Positions 1-8,871 of a stretch of DNA of 53,494 bases are shown piece after piece. The stretch is from positions 1-53,494 of the forward strand of contig JAUZOD010000026.1 in assembly GCA_030706635.1 (NCBI GenBank), in the 5' to 3' direction. The DNA is from Bacteroidota bacterium. Lineage in GTDB: Bacteria > Bacteroidota > Bacteroidia > Chitinophagales > Chitinophagaceae. The notes beneath the pieces were generated by a model. The model saw only the letters and a program-made list of their open reading frames with translations, did no database searches and was not told the origin of the DNA. Position 1 is the first letter of the stretch. Every line of letters starts with the position of its first letter. The position numbers were made by a program, and so were the translations under genes.

Positions 1-2097
1 GAAATACCAGGTCTGAGCCTCTGGCAGTGGACATACGGCGATCAGTTGGACAGCCTGCAAAAATCAACGGGAGTCCGCACACCACTTCCAACAGCATACC
101 TGGATTACCATGGTCACTATGTTTATAAAAAAGACGTTGTGCTCTCCTACGCCATAGCAGGCAGGAATGTGCTTGAATTTCCTCAGGCCATAAAAACAGG
201 CGATCAGATCATCTTGTCGCAGACTTTGTCTGTCTCGCCGGGAGAGTCGGCGCAGAAGATTTATATAGGACATCTTGAAAACGGGAACAGAAGAAAAAGC
301 AAAGACATAACGGCTTTGATAAATCCCGAATCGAATCATTTCATTGCCGCAGGAATCATCGCATCAAATAAAGATGTCCGCTGCGAAACAGATGATCAGC
401 AAAGAATCGTGCTGACCATCCCTCCCCGTCAGTCTCCTTTAACACTGCAGGTTTTAAGAACCTCCGGACGGAATCAAAAAGAATTGCTGTCTTTTTCAGC
501 TTATATAAAAAAACAAATGACGGCAGGGAAATTACCCGTTCCCGGACAAATGATTAAGGGCGGACCTGCACAGTGGACAAAAACAGTAGACGCCAAGGGG
601 GAATTAAACGCCGACAAGCCTCACTTCGATCCGATCTTCAGGGAAGACTCAGACAGGCTGGATCCTAAAAAGGCCGTGGCCATACCGGAAGATTATCCTT
701 ATACGATCGACAACATCGGCCTGCCGTTCAACAACGCGTACAATGCCTGGATACGGCCTACCTGCCTGGGATTTAAAAGTGACGGCAGTTTAGTCGTCGG
801 CACTTATATGGGTGATGTCTGGTTAGCCAGGGGCATCGACGGAACGCTTCAGCATATCGTCTGGAAAAGAATAGCCACCGGGTTGTTCGAATGCATGGGA
901 CTGAAAGTGGTTAATGACAATATCTATGTCACCACCCGCGACGGGATCGTCCTGCTTCATGATCTCAACGGTGATGACGAGACGGATTTTTATGAGAATT
1001 TTCATTCTGACCAGGACATTTCATCCTTTTTTCATTCATTCAATTTTGGCCTGGAAACAGACAGCAAAGGGAATTTCTATTACACTAAAGTGGGCGAATA
1101 CACCGATAACAAAGACCCCGGAAATGTGATCAAAGTTTCGCCCGATGGAAAAAAATGGGAAAGCATAGCTACCGGTTTCCGGGTAAACAACGGCATCACC
1201 ATTTCACCGGACGACCGGATATTCGTCAGCGACAATCAGGGCAACTGGGAACCGGCAAATAAAATATGCCTGATCAAGCCAGGCGCTTTTTACGGATACG
1301 TCCCCAACCTGATATCAGAAAATGAATGGAGTCCTGATGGCAGGAAATTTACAAAGGACGAAGTAGTCAATGGCGTGATCCGCCCTGAGATTGTCAAGGT
1401 ACCGGACAGCTTTCAACAGCCCGTGTTCTGGATTCCGCAGGAATTTGACAATTCCCCCGGCGGTGGCGTATGGAGTGATAAAAGCTGGGGACCTCTGGGA
1501 AACCAGTTCATTCACACCAGTTACGGAACCGGATGGGTATATTATTTCCTTACGCATGCAGCGGATGGGATTACCCAGGGTGCGATGGTAGCACTTCCTT
1601 TTCAACTGCAGGCAGGCGTTCAGCGCGCCTCGGTGAATCCAGTAGATAAACAGGTTTACGTGACAGGATTAACAGGCTGGGATGATCCTGAAGCTGTGCA
1701 GTACGGTGTCCTCAGCAGAGTGAGATACAAGGGCGGAACGGGTCATTTAATTAAAGATGCAGAAGTGGTAAGAGGCGGGATCAGGCTTAGTTTTAATTTT
1801 GCATTGGACAGTATGGATGCCAGGGATGTTTCTCACTATAATATTTCCCAATGGAATTACAAATGGACCAGTAACTACGGATCAGCTCACTATTCCATCC
1901 GGCAACCGGTTAAGGAAGGCGAAGACACACTGGCTGCTAAAACGGCTACGATCGCCGAAGACGCCCATTCCGTATTACTGGATATTCCTGATATAGGCCC
2001 GGCACAAACGGTAAGAATAAGGTTCGAAGTACAGGGAGCCGACGGTGTGCGCGTAAAAAATTCTGTTTATTTAACAATCAATAAAATACCGGGTTAA
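1..2097 (+). CDS. DUF6797-type secreted beta-propeller protein (5' partial)
   Basis: The frame is open from the first base of the window, so the N terminus and any signal peptide lie outside. About 699 residues are visible. The first part resembles the DUF6797 region found before glucose/sorbosone-dehydrogenase-like propellers. The centre carries propeller-like strands (GSLVVGTYMGDVWLARG, IYVTTRDGIVLLHDLNGDD), and a short beta-rich domain ends the protein. Family knowledge suggests an extracytoplasmic sugar or polyol oxidoreductase-like protein, but no catalytic residue can be assigned from sequence alone. The ThuA-like gene follows after 7 bp, so the two are probably cotranscribed. Proteins of these two types often co-occur in Bacteroidota and Planctomycetes sugar-utilisation loci. 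Substrate unknown. Confidence 0.8.
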   Translation, partial: EIPGLSLWQWTYGDQLDSLQKSTGVRTPLPTAYLDYHGHYVYKKDVVLSYAIAGRNVLEFPQAIKTGDQIILSQTLSVSPGESAQKIYIGHLENGNRRKSKDITALINPESNHFIAAGIIASNKDVRCETDDQQRIVLTIPPRQSPLTLQVLRTSGRNQKELLSFSAYIKKQMTAGKLPVPGQMIKGGPAQWTKTVDAKGELNADKPHFDPIFREDSDRLDPKKAVAIPEDYPYTIDNIGLPFNNAYNAWIRPTCLGFKSDGSLVVGTYMGDVWLARGIDGTLQHIVWKRIATGLFECMGLKVVNDNIYVTTRDGIVLLHDLNGDDETDFYENFHSDQDISSFFHSFNFGLETDSKGNFYYTKVGEYTDNKDPGNVIKVSPDGKKWESIATGFRVNNGITISPDDRIFVSDNQGNWEPANKICLIKPGAFYGYVPNLISENEWSPDGRKFTKDEVVNGVIRPEIVKVPDSFQQPVFWIPQEFDNSPGGGVWSDKSWGPLGNQFIHTSYGTGWVYYFLTHAADGITQGAMVALPFQLQAGVQRASVNPVDKQVYVTGLTGWDDPEAVQYGVLSRVRYKGGTGHLIKDAEVVRGGIRLSFNFALDSMDARDVSHYNISQWNYKWTSNYGSAHYSIRQPVKEGEDTLAAKTATIAEDAHSVLLDIPDIGPAQTVRIRFEVQGADGVRVKNSVYLTINKIPG

Positions 2098-2104
2098 CAC
2101 AACC

Positions 2105-3121
2105 ATGCAAAAGATTGTCCTCAGCTCCCATCTGATCCTGCTGCTTATATGCAGCACCCTGTCTTACGCGCAGAATAAACAATCCTGGATAAGATATGAC
2201 GGATATGACGGTCCGGGCAAAGGCAAAAACATCGTTTTTGTCAGTGGGGACGAAGAATACCGTTCCGAAGAAGCTTTGCCCATGCTGGCGCAAATACTGG
2301 CAAAACGATATGGATTTACCTGCACAGTACTGTTTTCCACAGATCCTCAAAGTGGTGAAATAGATCCCATGTATCTGTTCAATATTACCGGCCTGGAAAA
2401 TTTGCAAAAGGCAGACCTTCTCGTGCTCTTCACCCGGTTTCGTGAACTGCCGGATGCACAGATGAAATGGATCGATAAATATGTAAGAGCAGGAAAGCCA
2501 GTTATCGGTCTTCGTACCGCAACGCATGCATTTAATTATAAGAAAGACTCCGCTGACGCATTTGCCCGATATGATTTTCAAAGCCGTGCAAAGGGCTGGG
2601 AAGGTGGCTTTGGCAAGCTGGTGTTTGGAGAGACATGGGTAAGTCATCACGGTCTTCATAAGGAGGAAGGCACACGTGGACTGATCAACGGCATTGAACA
2701 GAATGCCGGCAATGCCATTTTGAATGGCGTAAAAGATATCTGGACACCGACCGATGTCTATACCGTGGGCCGGCTCAAAGACGCCAGCATATTGATTTAC
2801 GGTCAATCGACCAGCGGGATGGTGTCAACCGCTCCTGTCAATCTGCAAAAATCAATTATGCCCGTCGCCTGGACAAGGACCTATCGTATCCCCGGAGGCA
2901 AAGAAGGCAAAGCATTTGCGACCACCATGGGCGCCGCAATAGATTTTTTAAACGAAGACCTGAGAAGATTACTGGTGAATGCCTGTTTCTGGGCCGTTGG
3001 AATGGAAAAACAAATTCCGGAAAAAGCGGATGTTGATTTTGTAAGCGAATACAATCCCACCATGTTCGGTCTGGAATTGTTCAGAAAGGGCTGCCTGCCT
3101 TCTAAATATGAAATGAAATAG
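2105..3121 (+). CDS. ThuA-like domain protein, exported
   Basis: 338 residues. Residues 1-22 form a signal peptide (hydrophobic core ending SYAQ). The remainder is a ThuA (trehalose-utilisation, class I glutamine amidotransferase-like) fold, with NIVFVSGDEEYRSEEALP near the N terminus and an LLVLFTRFRELP strand where this family usually has a conserved acidic or aromatic patch. ThuA proteins are linked to disaccharide or keto-sugar metabolism, and the exact reaction is not established. It starts 7 bp after the preceding gene, indicating an operon. No terminator is visible after the stop codon, and the next genes run on the opposite strand. Confidence 0.85.
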   Translation: MQKIVLSSHLILLLICSTLSYAQNKQSWIRYDGYDGPGKGKNIVFVSGDEEYRSEEALPMLAQILAKRYGFTCTVLFSTDPQSGEIDPMYLFNITGLENLQKADLLVLFTRFRELPDAQMKWIDKYVRAGKPVIGLRTATHAFNYKKDSADAFARYDFQSRAKGWEGGFGKLVFGETWVSHHGLHKEEGTRGLINGIEQNAGNAILNGVKDIWTPTDVYTVGRLKDASILIYGQSTSGMVSTAPVNLQKSIMPVAWTRTYRIPGGKEGKAFATTMGAAIDFLNEDLRRLLVNACFWAVGMEKQIPEKADVDFVSEYNPTMFGLELFRKGCLPSKYEMK

Positions 3122-3136
3122 GTGTTGCCAATATTT

Positions 3137-3523
3137 TTACTGCCTTCCGTCTATTTCATAGCCAATACATACGAATTTATGTTTTGACAGACAATCCTCT
3201 TTCAGGGTACTGATTTCCCACAGCACCTTCAGATGATCGCCCGGATTTAATCTGGTCTCCATGAATAACCGGTCTTCTTCAACGGAACATTCCCAGATCA
3301 ATTTGCGAAAATGATCTCTGTCATTCTCGTGGATAAGCTCAAATAGGTTCCCTATTTCGGTCTTGCCCGATCCGTAATTGAATTTTCTGGAAAATTAGGA
3401 ATTAACGAAACGCAGGCTTCCGAGGATGTCAATGACAGCCAGAAAAAAAAGCCCTGTCTCGCACCGGTCACCGGGCCGATTGAGAAGGGCTCTCTCTGAA
3501 GTTTCTCGGGGTAGTTTTTCCAT
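3137..3523 (-). pseudogene. PAS-domain protein interrupted by an in-frame stop
   Basis: Reading the minus strand from the ATG at 3523 gives a 128-codon frame with a single in-frame TAA at 3395-3397 (codon 43) and a proper stop at 3137-3139. Before the TAA the protein reads CETGLFFLAVIDILGSLRFV. After it comes IGNLFELIHENDRDHFRKLI and then LKVLWEISTL. Together these look like one PAS domain (core strands, F-helix, HDxDR-like motif) of about 110 residues. Restoring one sense codon would recover it. A recent nonsense mutation, a sequencing error, or two separate fragments are all possible. It lies downstream of the receiver gene on the same strand, so it may belong to the same signalling cluster. 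Confidence 0.6.
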
Positions 3524-3717
3524 AGGGATCGGATAAGGTCAGGAATAGAGAAAAGGAATATATTAAAAAGGGTGCGATTCATTTAATTGGTTTGTTACAA
3601 TCGGTAGGACGTTCTGTTTCTTTATCTCTCGGTTAGCAAAAAACGAAGTAACGCCAATTTACCAGCAGCAACAATAGAATATGCTTTATAATTTATGTAC
3701 TATATTTTTGAGGGATC

Positions 3718-3735
3718 TGTAGTAAGACTACTACA
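3718..3735. promoter_or_regulatory. 18-bp palindrome, copy 1 (TGTAGT..CTACA)
   Basis: TGTAGTA-AGAC-TACTACA is a perfect 7-bp inverted repeat with a 4-base centre. An 18-bp element with the same ends (TGTAGT...CTACA) occurs at 4184-4201. This copy lies upstream of the PAS pseudogene and just downstream of the receiver gene, both on the minus strand. It could be an operator or a weak terminator hairpin. No T-tract follows on either strand, which favours a protein-binding site. Confidence 0.4.
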
Positions 3736-3747
3736 ATCGGGTATCTA

Positions 3748-4119
3748 TCAAAGAAAAGGCTCCAATGCTTCCGGAATCAGATGGAACTCTTTAGATTTAT
3801 CAAAAAACCGGACTGCTCCCAAAGATTCACAGAGTTTGCTGTAATAGGGAGCATACTGATTGCTGATCATAAAGACAATTATCCGGGGAAAGTTCAGTTT
3901 GATATACCGCAAGAGTCCTACCCCGCTTTTGTCGGGCAGGTTAACGTCCAACAATACGATATCCGGCGAATCATGATGGATAATGGCCACCGCTTCCGCG
4001 TAATGGGTGGCTGAAATAATTGCCGGGGCATGCGACAGCACGGATAACATCTCCCGGAGACGTTCGAGGACCAGCGGGGAATCGTCAACAATTAGTATTG
4101 TTTTATTTTTCGGCTTCAC
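3748..4119 (-). CDS. Single-domain response regulator (CheY-like receiver)
   Basis: 123 residues and only a receiver domain: acidic pair D12-D13 (ILIVDDS), phospho-acceptor Asp at about 58 (IVLLDVNLPDKSG), Ser at about 86 and Lys at about 108, all at canonical positions. There is no output domain, so it would act as a phosphate sink, a relay, or through protein contacts. The start is a GTG at 4119, since no ATG is available in frame upstream. It follows the NarL-type regulator gene after 88 bp, a gap that contains an 18-bp palindrome, so it may have its own promoter while belonging to the same signalling locus. Confidence 0.9.
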   Translation of the reverse strand: MKPKNKTILIVDDSPLVLERLREMLSVLSHAPAIISATHYAEAVAIIHHDSPDIVLLDVNLPDKSGVGLLRYIKLNFPRIIVFMISNQYAPYYSKLCESLGAVRFFDKSKEFHLIPEALEPFL

Positions 4120-4183
4120 TTCGTGTAGCCGGCAAGGTACAATTCGGGTATGATGGGGATTGTAAACGGGAATTGAGTTCCTT

Positions 4184-4201
4184 TGTAGTTATATATCTAC
4201 A
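4184..4201. promoter_or_regulatory. 18-bp palindrome, copy 2 (TGTAGT..CTACA)
   Basis: TGTAG-N8-CTACA lies in the gap between the NarL-type regulator and the receiver gene, 65 bp upstream of the receiver start. It is the same length as copy 1 at 3718-3735 and shares its outer bases with it. It is a candidate binding site for the adjacent LuxR-type regulator; this is inference only. Confidence 0.4.
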
Positions 4202-4207
4202 GGACAG

Positions 4208-4837
4208 CTAAATCAGTTTATGTTCCGCAACGTACATGGTCAGGTTGGCATTGCAGTCTAAACTCATTTTCTTAAAGATCCTGGACCGGTAAGTACTGAT
4301 GGTTGTAATATTTAAGGATAGTCTCCGGGCGATTTCAGAAACCGCCGTTCCGGAACCCAGAAGTTTTAACACCTGAAATTCTCTGTTAGACAGATATTCA
4401 TGCGGAAGCTTATCGCCACCCTTGTCCAGCGTCTCCGCCAATTTCTCTGCAACAGCAGCGGTGATGTACCTTTTCCCAAAGAGAATTGCATTAACTGCCC
4501 GGATCAGTTCATCCGGCGGCGAATCCTTATTCAGGTATCCCGAAGCGCCTGCTTTTAGCACCCGGGCTGCATATTGATCCTCAGGATATACACTGAGCAT
4601 CAGTACCGGAAGGCCTGGCTGGATGGTACGGATCTGTGAAAGAATTTCCAAACCGCTCCTGCCCGGCATGGATATATCCGATATGACAATATCCAGTTTT
4701 TCGGAAGACACCCGTTCGATCACGGCTTCAGCATCTGAAGCCTCCAGTATTTCGGCGGACGGAAATCCTTCCAGCAGGATTTGTTTTAATCCCAGCCGAA
4801 CCACGGAATGATCATCTGCCAATAAAAATCTGCGCAT
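4208..4837 (-). CDS. NarL/LuxR-family response regulator
   Basis: 209 residues. An N-terminal receiver has the acidic pair D8-D9 (LLADDHS) and phospho-acceptor D54 (VISDISMPG), followed by NKDSPPDEL with the conserved Lys. The C-terminal LuxR-type helix-turn-helix at about 148-205 contains YLSNREFQVLKLL and ISTYRSRIFKKM. It is a DNA-binding transcription factor activated by phosphorylation. The upstream histidine kinase gene ends 6 bp before this start, so the two form a cognate pair in one transcript. Targets are not known; the 18-bp palindromes nearby are candidates. Confidence 0.95.
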   Translation of the reverse strand: MRRFLLADDHSVVRLGLKQILLEGFPSAEILEASDAEAVIERVSSEKLDIVISDISMPGRSGLEILSQIRTIQPGLPVLMLSVYPEDQYAARVLKAGASGYLNKDSPPDELIRAVNAILFGKRYITAAVAEKLAETLDKGGDKLPHEYLSNREFQVLKLLGSGTAVSEIARRLSLNITTISTYRSRIFKKMSLDCNANLTMYVAEHKLI

Positions 4838-4843
4838 GTCCGA

Positions 4844-7800
4844 TCAATTTGGTGTTTTTGAAGTTGGAAATGGTATCCCGACATAAATCAGGGTACCGCT
4901 GTCTGGTTTGCTCGTAATCTCGTATTTCCCACCCATCATCAGGGCACGTTCCCTCATGCTGATTAATCCGATGGATTTTCTTTGTCTCTTTTTAGTGGCA
5001 TCGAAACCATGCCCGTCATCCTCAATGGTAAGCTCGATCTGATCGCTAACTCTTAGCTCAATATCGGCATGCTTCGCTTCTGCATGACGCGCAATATTCG
5101 TGAGCGACTCCTGACAGATACGGAATAACCCGGTGGCGATGCCGGCAGGGAACACGTAGTCGCCTGTTTCATGCAAAAACCGGGTAATGACGCCAAACCT
5201 TTTTTCGAATTCCTGTCCATACCACTCCACAGCCGCCGGCAAACCGAGATCATCCAGAATACTCGGATGCAGGTCGGTAGAAATACGCCTTACCGTGTTT
5301 ATGGAAATGTCAACCAGTGAAATTGCATTCTTGATCCGTTCTGTTATCTCTGTACGATTGTCTGCACCGGCCTTTTTGCCAAGCCAGTACATATCCATCT
5401 TAATACCGGTCAGTTGCTGACCGAGCTCATCGTGGATTTCCCTGGCCATGACAGTACGCTCTTCTTCGCGAACATCCTGAAGGTGTGACGCCAGTAGCTG
5501 AATATCCTCGAATGATTGTTTTAAATTTTCCTCCGCACTTTTCCTTTCGGTAATATCGCGAATAAATGCACAAAAAAACTGGTTATCCGCCCGGTTTATA
5601 TGGATCAGTCCAAGCTCTGCCGGAAACTCAATTCCTTCTTTATTCAGGGCGTGAATTTCTATCCGGTGATTCAATGCCTCGTCTTTTCTTGACGCTCTGT
5701 GTTCTAAGATCCATTGGGCCAACATCGGTCTGTGCCGTTCCGCCATGATCGTCTTATCGAATGGCTTCCCGATCACTTCGGCTTCCATCCAGCCGAATAC
5801 TTTCTCTGCCTGTGAGTTCCAGACGGTAATATCCCCATCAAAATCCATGCAGACAATGGCATCCATCGAAGCCTGCATAATGAGCTTTCTCGTCTCTTCA
5901 CTACGCTTCAAAGCTTTTTCAGACTTTATCCTTTCGCTGATATCACGAATAAAAATAGAAAGTCCGTTTTTCGAAGGGTATATATGATTTTCCTGCCACA
6001 GCTGAAGCGGCTCATAATAATCTATGTTGCTCAGATATTGCTGGCCGGACATGGCCTGATTGAACGACAAATAGGTAGACGAACCGACGGCATCCGGAAA
6101 TACGTCCCATACGTATTTTCCGATCAGCGACTGTGGTTCCCGGTGAATTAACTCACCGGCCTTCTTATTAAGATAAGTATAACACAAATTTTTATCCAGC
6201 GCAATAAAAGCATCCGTAATCCTCTCGAAGATACCGGTCAATTCCGCGGTTTTGTTATTTACCTGCTTCTCTAACTCCTCATTGAACATCTGAAGTTGTT
6301 CTTCCATTTTCTTACGCTCCGTGATATCACGGCAGACCATTACAAAGCCCTTTGCCGGCTCATTCTCCATGTCTTTTGTTTCAGCAATAGATATAAAGAC
6401 AGTAAGTGGCTCAGAATCTCTACGCAGGTGGACCACCTCTCCTTTCCAGTATCCGATCTTCTGCAATTCACTCCGGATGGCCGTTCGCTGATCTTCCCTG
6501 ATCGGAGCTCTCAGTAATTCATGCAGCGGCCTTCCAACGACTTCTTCGGCAGTATAACCATAAAGTATTTCTGCAGCTCTGTTCCAGGTCCTGACAACAT
6601 AATCTGAATCAGTCGACACGATGGCATCGCTGGTGTCTTCCATGAGTCTGGCCATATAAGCAATCTGTTCCTGCGTACGCTTTTGCTCTGTGATGTCTCT
6701 GGTTATTTTAGCGAACCCCTGCAGTTCCTTATTTTCATATATGGCCGTAAATACAACATTGGCCCAGAACCAGGTACCGTCTTTCCGTATCCGCCAGCCT
6801 TCATTTTCGTAGCGCCCGTTTTTTCTGGCCATTTCCAGATTATGATCCGGCTCTCTTTTTAGCACATCATCATTTGTGTAAAATATAGAAATGGACTTAC
6901 CCAGAATTTCCGTTGCCTGGTACCCTTTTATCGATTCTGCGCCCTCGTTCCAGCTCACAATTAATCCGTCGGGATCAACCATAAAAATAGCATAGTCTTT
7001 TACATGACTTACGAGAAGCCTGAATTTCTGCTCACTTCTTAGTAAGGCGTTATCGGAAGCTATCTTCAGCAAATCCCGCCGGTTCAGGGTCAGGGCATTA
7101 TACCAGGTGAGTGCCACAAAAACCAGAATAATGCTCAATACAAGGAAGGTTACGCCAAACTCGACTGTAAAGAGGCTCATCCAGTGACCCCACAACCGCA
7201 GATATCCCAATATAATAGGCACCAGAATGGCAAAAGGGATAATTGATCGGGCGGTAACGCTGCCGATATTTGAACTGGTAAATTCTTTTATGATCCCGCT
7301 GTCCGGCATGATAAAAAGAATAGCAATTGATATAAAAAAAAACGCAAAAGCCGTATGGATTCCCATGGGCTTATAGTACTGAAGGCCGTAAAACTTCTGC
7401 ACCCGGTAAATATGGCTGATGATCGAGAGCAGGGAAATAAACCCGCAAGCGAGAATAGTGGTTTGCGAAAAATTAATTCTCTTCCGAATCCTCACCCGGA
7501 GCAGTAACAACGACAGCCCAATCATCAGAAAACAAAGTCCGCTTTGAAGGGGCATGCCTTGAAAATATTCCGGCCGCCCGCCGCCCGTCATTTTATTCGG
7601 AAATAACAGCTCATCCACATGGAACGGAAAAGCCGGAATCTGCTTCAGCACCCTCAAAATACCGGCAAAGAAAACACAGCCTGCAAGTATATATGAGCCA
7701 AATTTTTTTGATGCAGAATTCGGCTGGCACTTTATCAAAAGGAGAGAAATGACAGACAATATGAAACAAAGTGCAGCCACCGGATTCATAGCCTCCCAGC

Positions 7801-7954
7801 CGGGCTGCGATTTTCCGAAAAAAAACGCCTTCCACTGCCAGCCGGCCAACACAGTTAATGCCGTCACGCCGACAGCTATTGCCATCAACAGGGATAGCCT
7901 GTCCATCCATTTCTGAACCAGATTATCAACTTGCAGCTCCATGCTGTTTTTCAT
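4844..7954 (-). CDS. Membrane PAS sensor histidine kinase (HisKA_3 / NarX type)
   Basis: About 1036 residues. Residues 20-300 hold around eight hydrophobic segments, a MASE-like integral membrane sensor. Four PAS domains follow (roughly 310-435, 440-560, 570-690 and 695-815), three of them closed by DIT/S-E-R/Q motifs typical of PAS-PAC junctions. The dimerisation domain carries REIHDELGQQL with His at about 845, and the ATPase domain has QESLTNIARHA (N box), DDGHGFD (G1) and GLISMRERA (G2). The kinase core is therefore intact. The ATG at 7954 is preferred over a TTG four codons upstream. It is cotranscribed with the NarL-type regulator. The signal is unknown; multiple PAS domains suggest redox or small-ligand sensing. 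Confidence 0.95.
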   Translation of the reverse strand: MKNSMELQVDNLVQKWMDRLSLLMAIAVGVTALTVLAGWQWKAFFFGKSQPGWEAMNPVAALCFILSVISLLLIKCQPNSASKKFGSYILAGCVFFAGILRVLKQIPAFPFHVDELLFPNKMTGGGRPEYFQGMPLQSGLCFLMIGLSLLLLRVRIRKRINFSQTTILACGFISLLSIISHIYRVQKFYGLQYYKPMGIHTAFAFFFISIAILFIMPDSGIIKEFTSSNIGSVTARSIIPFAILVPIILGYLRLWGHWMSLFTVEFGVTFLVLSIILVFVALTWYNALTLNRRDLLKIASDNALLRSEQKFRLLVSHVKDYAIFMVDPDGLIVSWNEGAESIKGYQATEILGKSISIFYTNDDVLKREPDHNLEMARKNGRYENEGWRIRKDGTWFWANVVFTAIYENKELQGFAKITRDITEQKRTQEQIAYMARLMEDTSDAIVSTDSDYVVRTWNRAAEILYGYTAEEVVGRPLHELLRAPIREDQRTAIRSELQKIGYWKGEVVHLRRDSEPLTVFISIAETKDMENEPAKGFVMVCRDITERKKMEEQLQMFNEELEKQVNNKTAELTGIFERITDAFIALDKNLCYTYLNKKAGELIHREPQSLIGKYVWDVFPDAVGSSTYLSFNQAMSGQQYLSNIDYYEPLQLWQENHIYPSKNGLSIFIRDISERIKSEKALKRSEETRKLIMQASMDAIVCMDFDGDITVWNSQAEKVFGWMEAEVIGKPFDKTIMAERHRPMLAQWILEHRASRKDEALNHRIEIHALNKEGIEFPAELGLIHINRADNQFFCAFIRDITERKSAEENLKQSFEDIQLLASHLQDVREEERTVMAREIHDELGQQLTGIKMDMYWLGKKAGADNRTEITERIKNAISLVDISINTVRRISTDLHPSILDDLGLPAAVEWYGQEFEKRFGVITRFLHETGDYVFPAGIATGLFRICQESLTNIARHAEAKHADIELRVSDQIELTIEDDGHGFDATKKRQRKSIGLISMRERALMMGGKYEITSKPDSGTLIYVGIPFPTSKTPN

Positions 7955-8298
7955 CGTAGGAATCAAAAACGAATATCTCTTCCTGAAATGAAATTATTGT
8001 CGGGTTCCATTGCGTGTCATAGCATGGTCGTCATGAGATGCGGTGTGAGGAGAGGAACCGGTAACCAGGTACGCCATAAGATTCCAGTATCAATTTTCAT
8101 TCAGCAAGGTCGTTTTGAATGTTAATATAAGTATTTATACCATGAATATTGTAAATATTATTAAAATTGTTAAGATGTAAGCGTTTCCACTTAGCTGTCA
8201 AGCTGCTGTTTTCCTATGTCCCCGACCCTGCAGATCCTCGAAAATCAAACATGGCTTCAATTTTTGTTTAGTCCTATTATCCCCGGGCGTGATTTGGT
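7955..8298. other. Intergenic region without a recognised gene
   Basis: This gap separates the kinase start from the end of the glycosylase gene. It should carry the promoter of the kinase/regulator operon on the minus strand. An AT-rich patch at about 8110-8180 is visible, but I found no convincing TTTG / TAnnTTTG pair, no RNA gene and no supported small ORF. Confidence 0.4.
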
Positions 8299-8847
8299 TC
8301 AGATGTTTCTCCAAAGTGGTTTTGCCTTCAGCACTTTATGATAAACAGGACAGTCCTTTGCGTGGGCGCCGGGCAGATATCCTGTGCTCATCAAAAATTC
8401 ATTCACAATCTCACCTCCGGTGAAGCGGAAAGTTTCTTTAAACAACTTCACCCATTCTTCTTTTGCTTTGGGATGATGCGCTTCGAGCCATTTTTCAAAT
8501 GATCCGTATTGTTTCTGAAGAAGAATAATCGCCTTTGCATTTTCAATGGCAGCATTAATTTTTAAGCGGTTGCGAATGATGCCGGGATCGGCCAGGAGTC
8601 TTTCCCTGTCGGCTTCTTTATAAGCCGCCACTTTTTTGATGTTGAATTTGCTGTAGGCCTTTCTGAAGCTTTGCTCCTTTTTCAACACTGTTTCCCAGCT
8701 CAGACCGGCCTGGTTAATTTCCATTAAAAGCCGGCCAAACAATTCATCATCGTCGTGAATGGGAAAGCCGTAGTGCTGGTCATGATAGATTTTATGCAAA
8801 TCTTTTTTAGCCCCTTCCATGGTTTCAATATAACTGCAATAGGACAT
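8299..8847 (-). CDS. tag: DNA-3-methyladenine glycosylase I
   Basis: 182 residues, matching the usual Tag length. It removes 3-methyladenine from alkylated DNA in base excision repair, acting in the cytoplasm. Visible family marks are the N-terminal Cys4, YHDQHYGFPIHDDDELFGRL, the hallmark QAGLSWETVLKK, the helical motif GIIRNRLKINAAI, and the C-terminal HAKDC, which with Cys4 and an N-terminal His supplies the structural zinc site known in E. coli Tag. The gene stands alone, 25 bp upstream in sequence of the SGNH gene end and on the same strand. No damage-responsive operator was recognised. Confidence 0.95.
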   Translation of the reverse strand: MSYCSYIETMEGAKKDLHKIYHDQHYGFPIHDDDELFGRLLMEINQAGLSWETVLKKEQSFRKAYSKFNIKKVAAYKEADRERLLADPGIIRNRLKINAAIENAKAIILLQKQYGSFEKWLEAHHPKAKEEWVKLFKETFRFTGGEIVNEFLMSTGYLPGAHAKDCPVYHKVLKAKPLWRNI

Positions 8848-8871
8848 CCGATATGACTTTAAGTTGTGCTA

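Noticed and set aside
7931-8125. 64-residue plus-strand ORF upstream of the kinase
   Set aside because: Overlaps the kinase start region on the other strand, has no domain or promoter, and composition is not protein-like.
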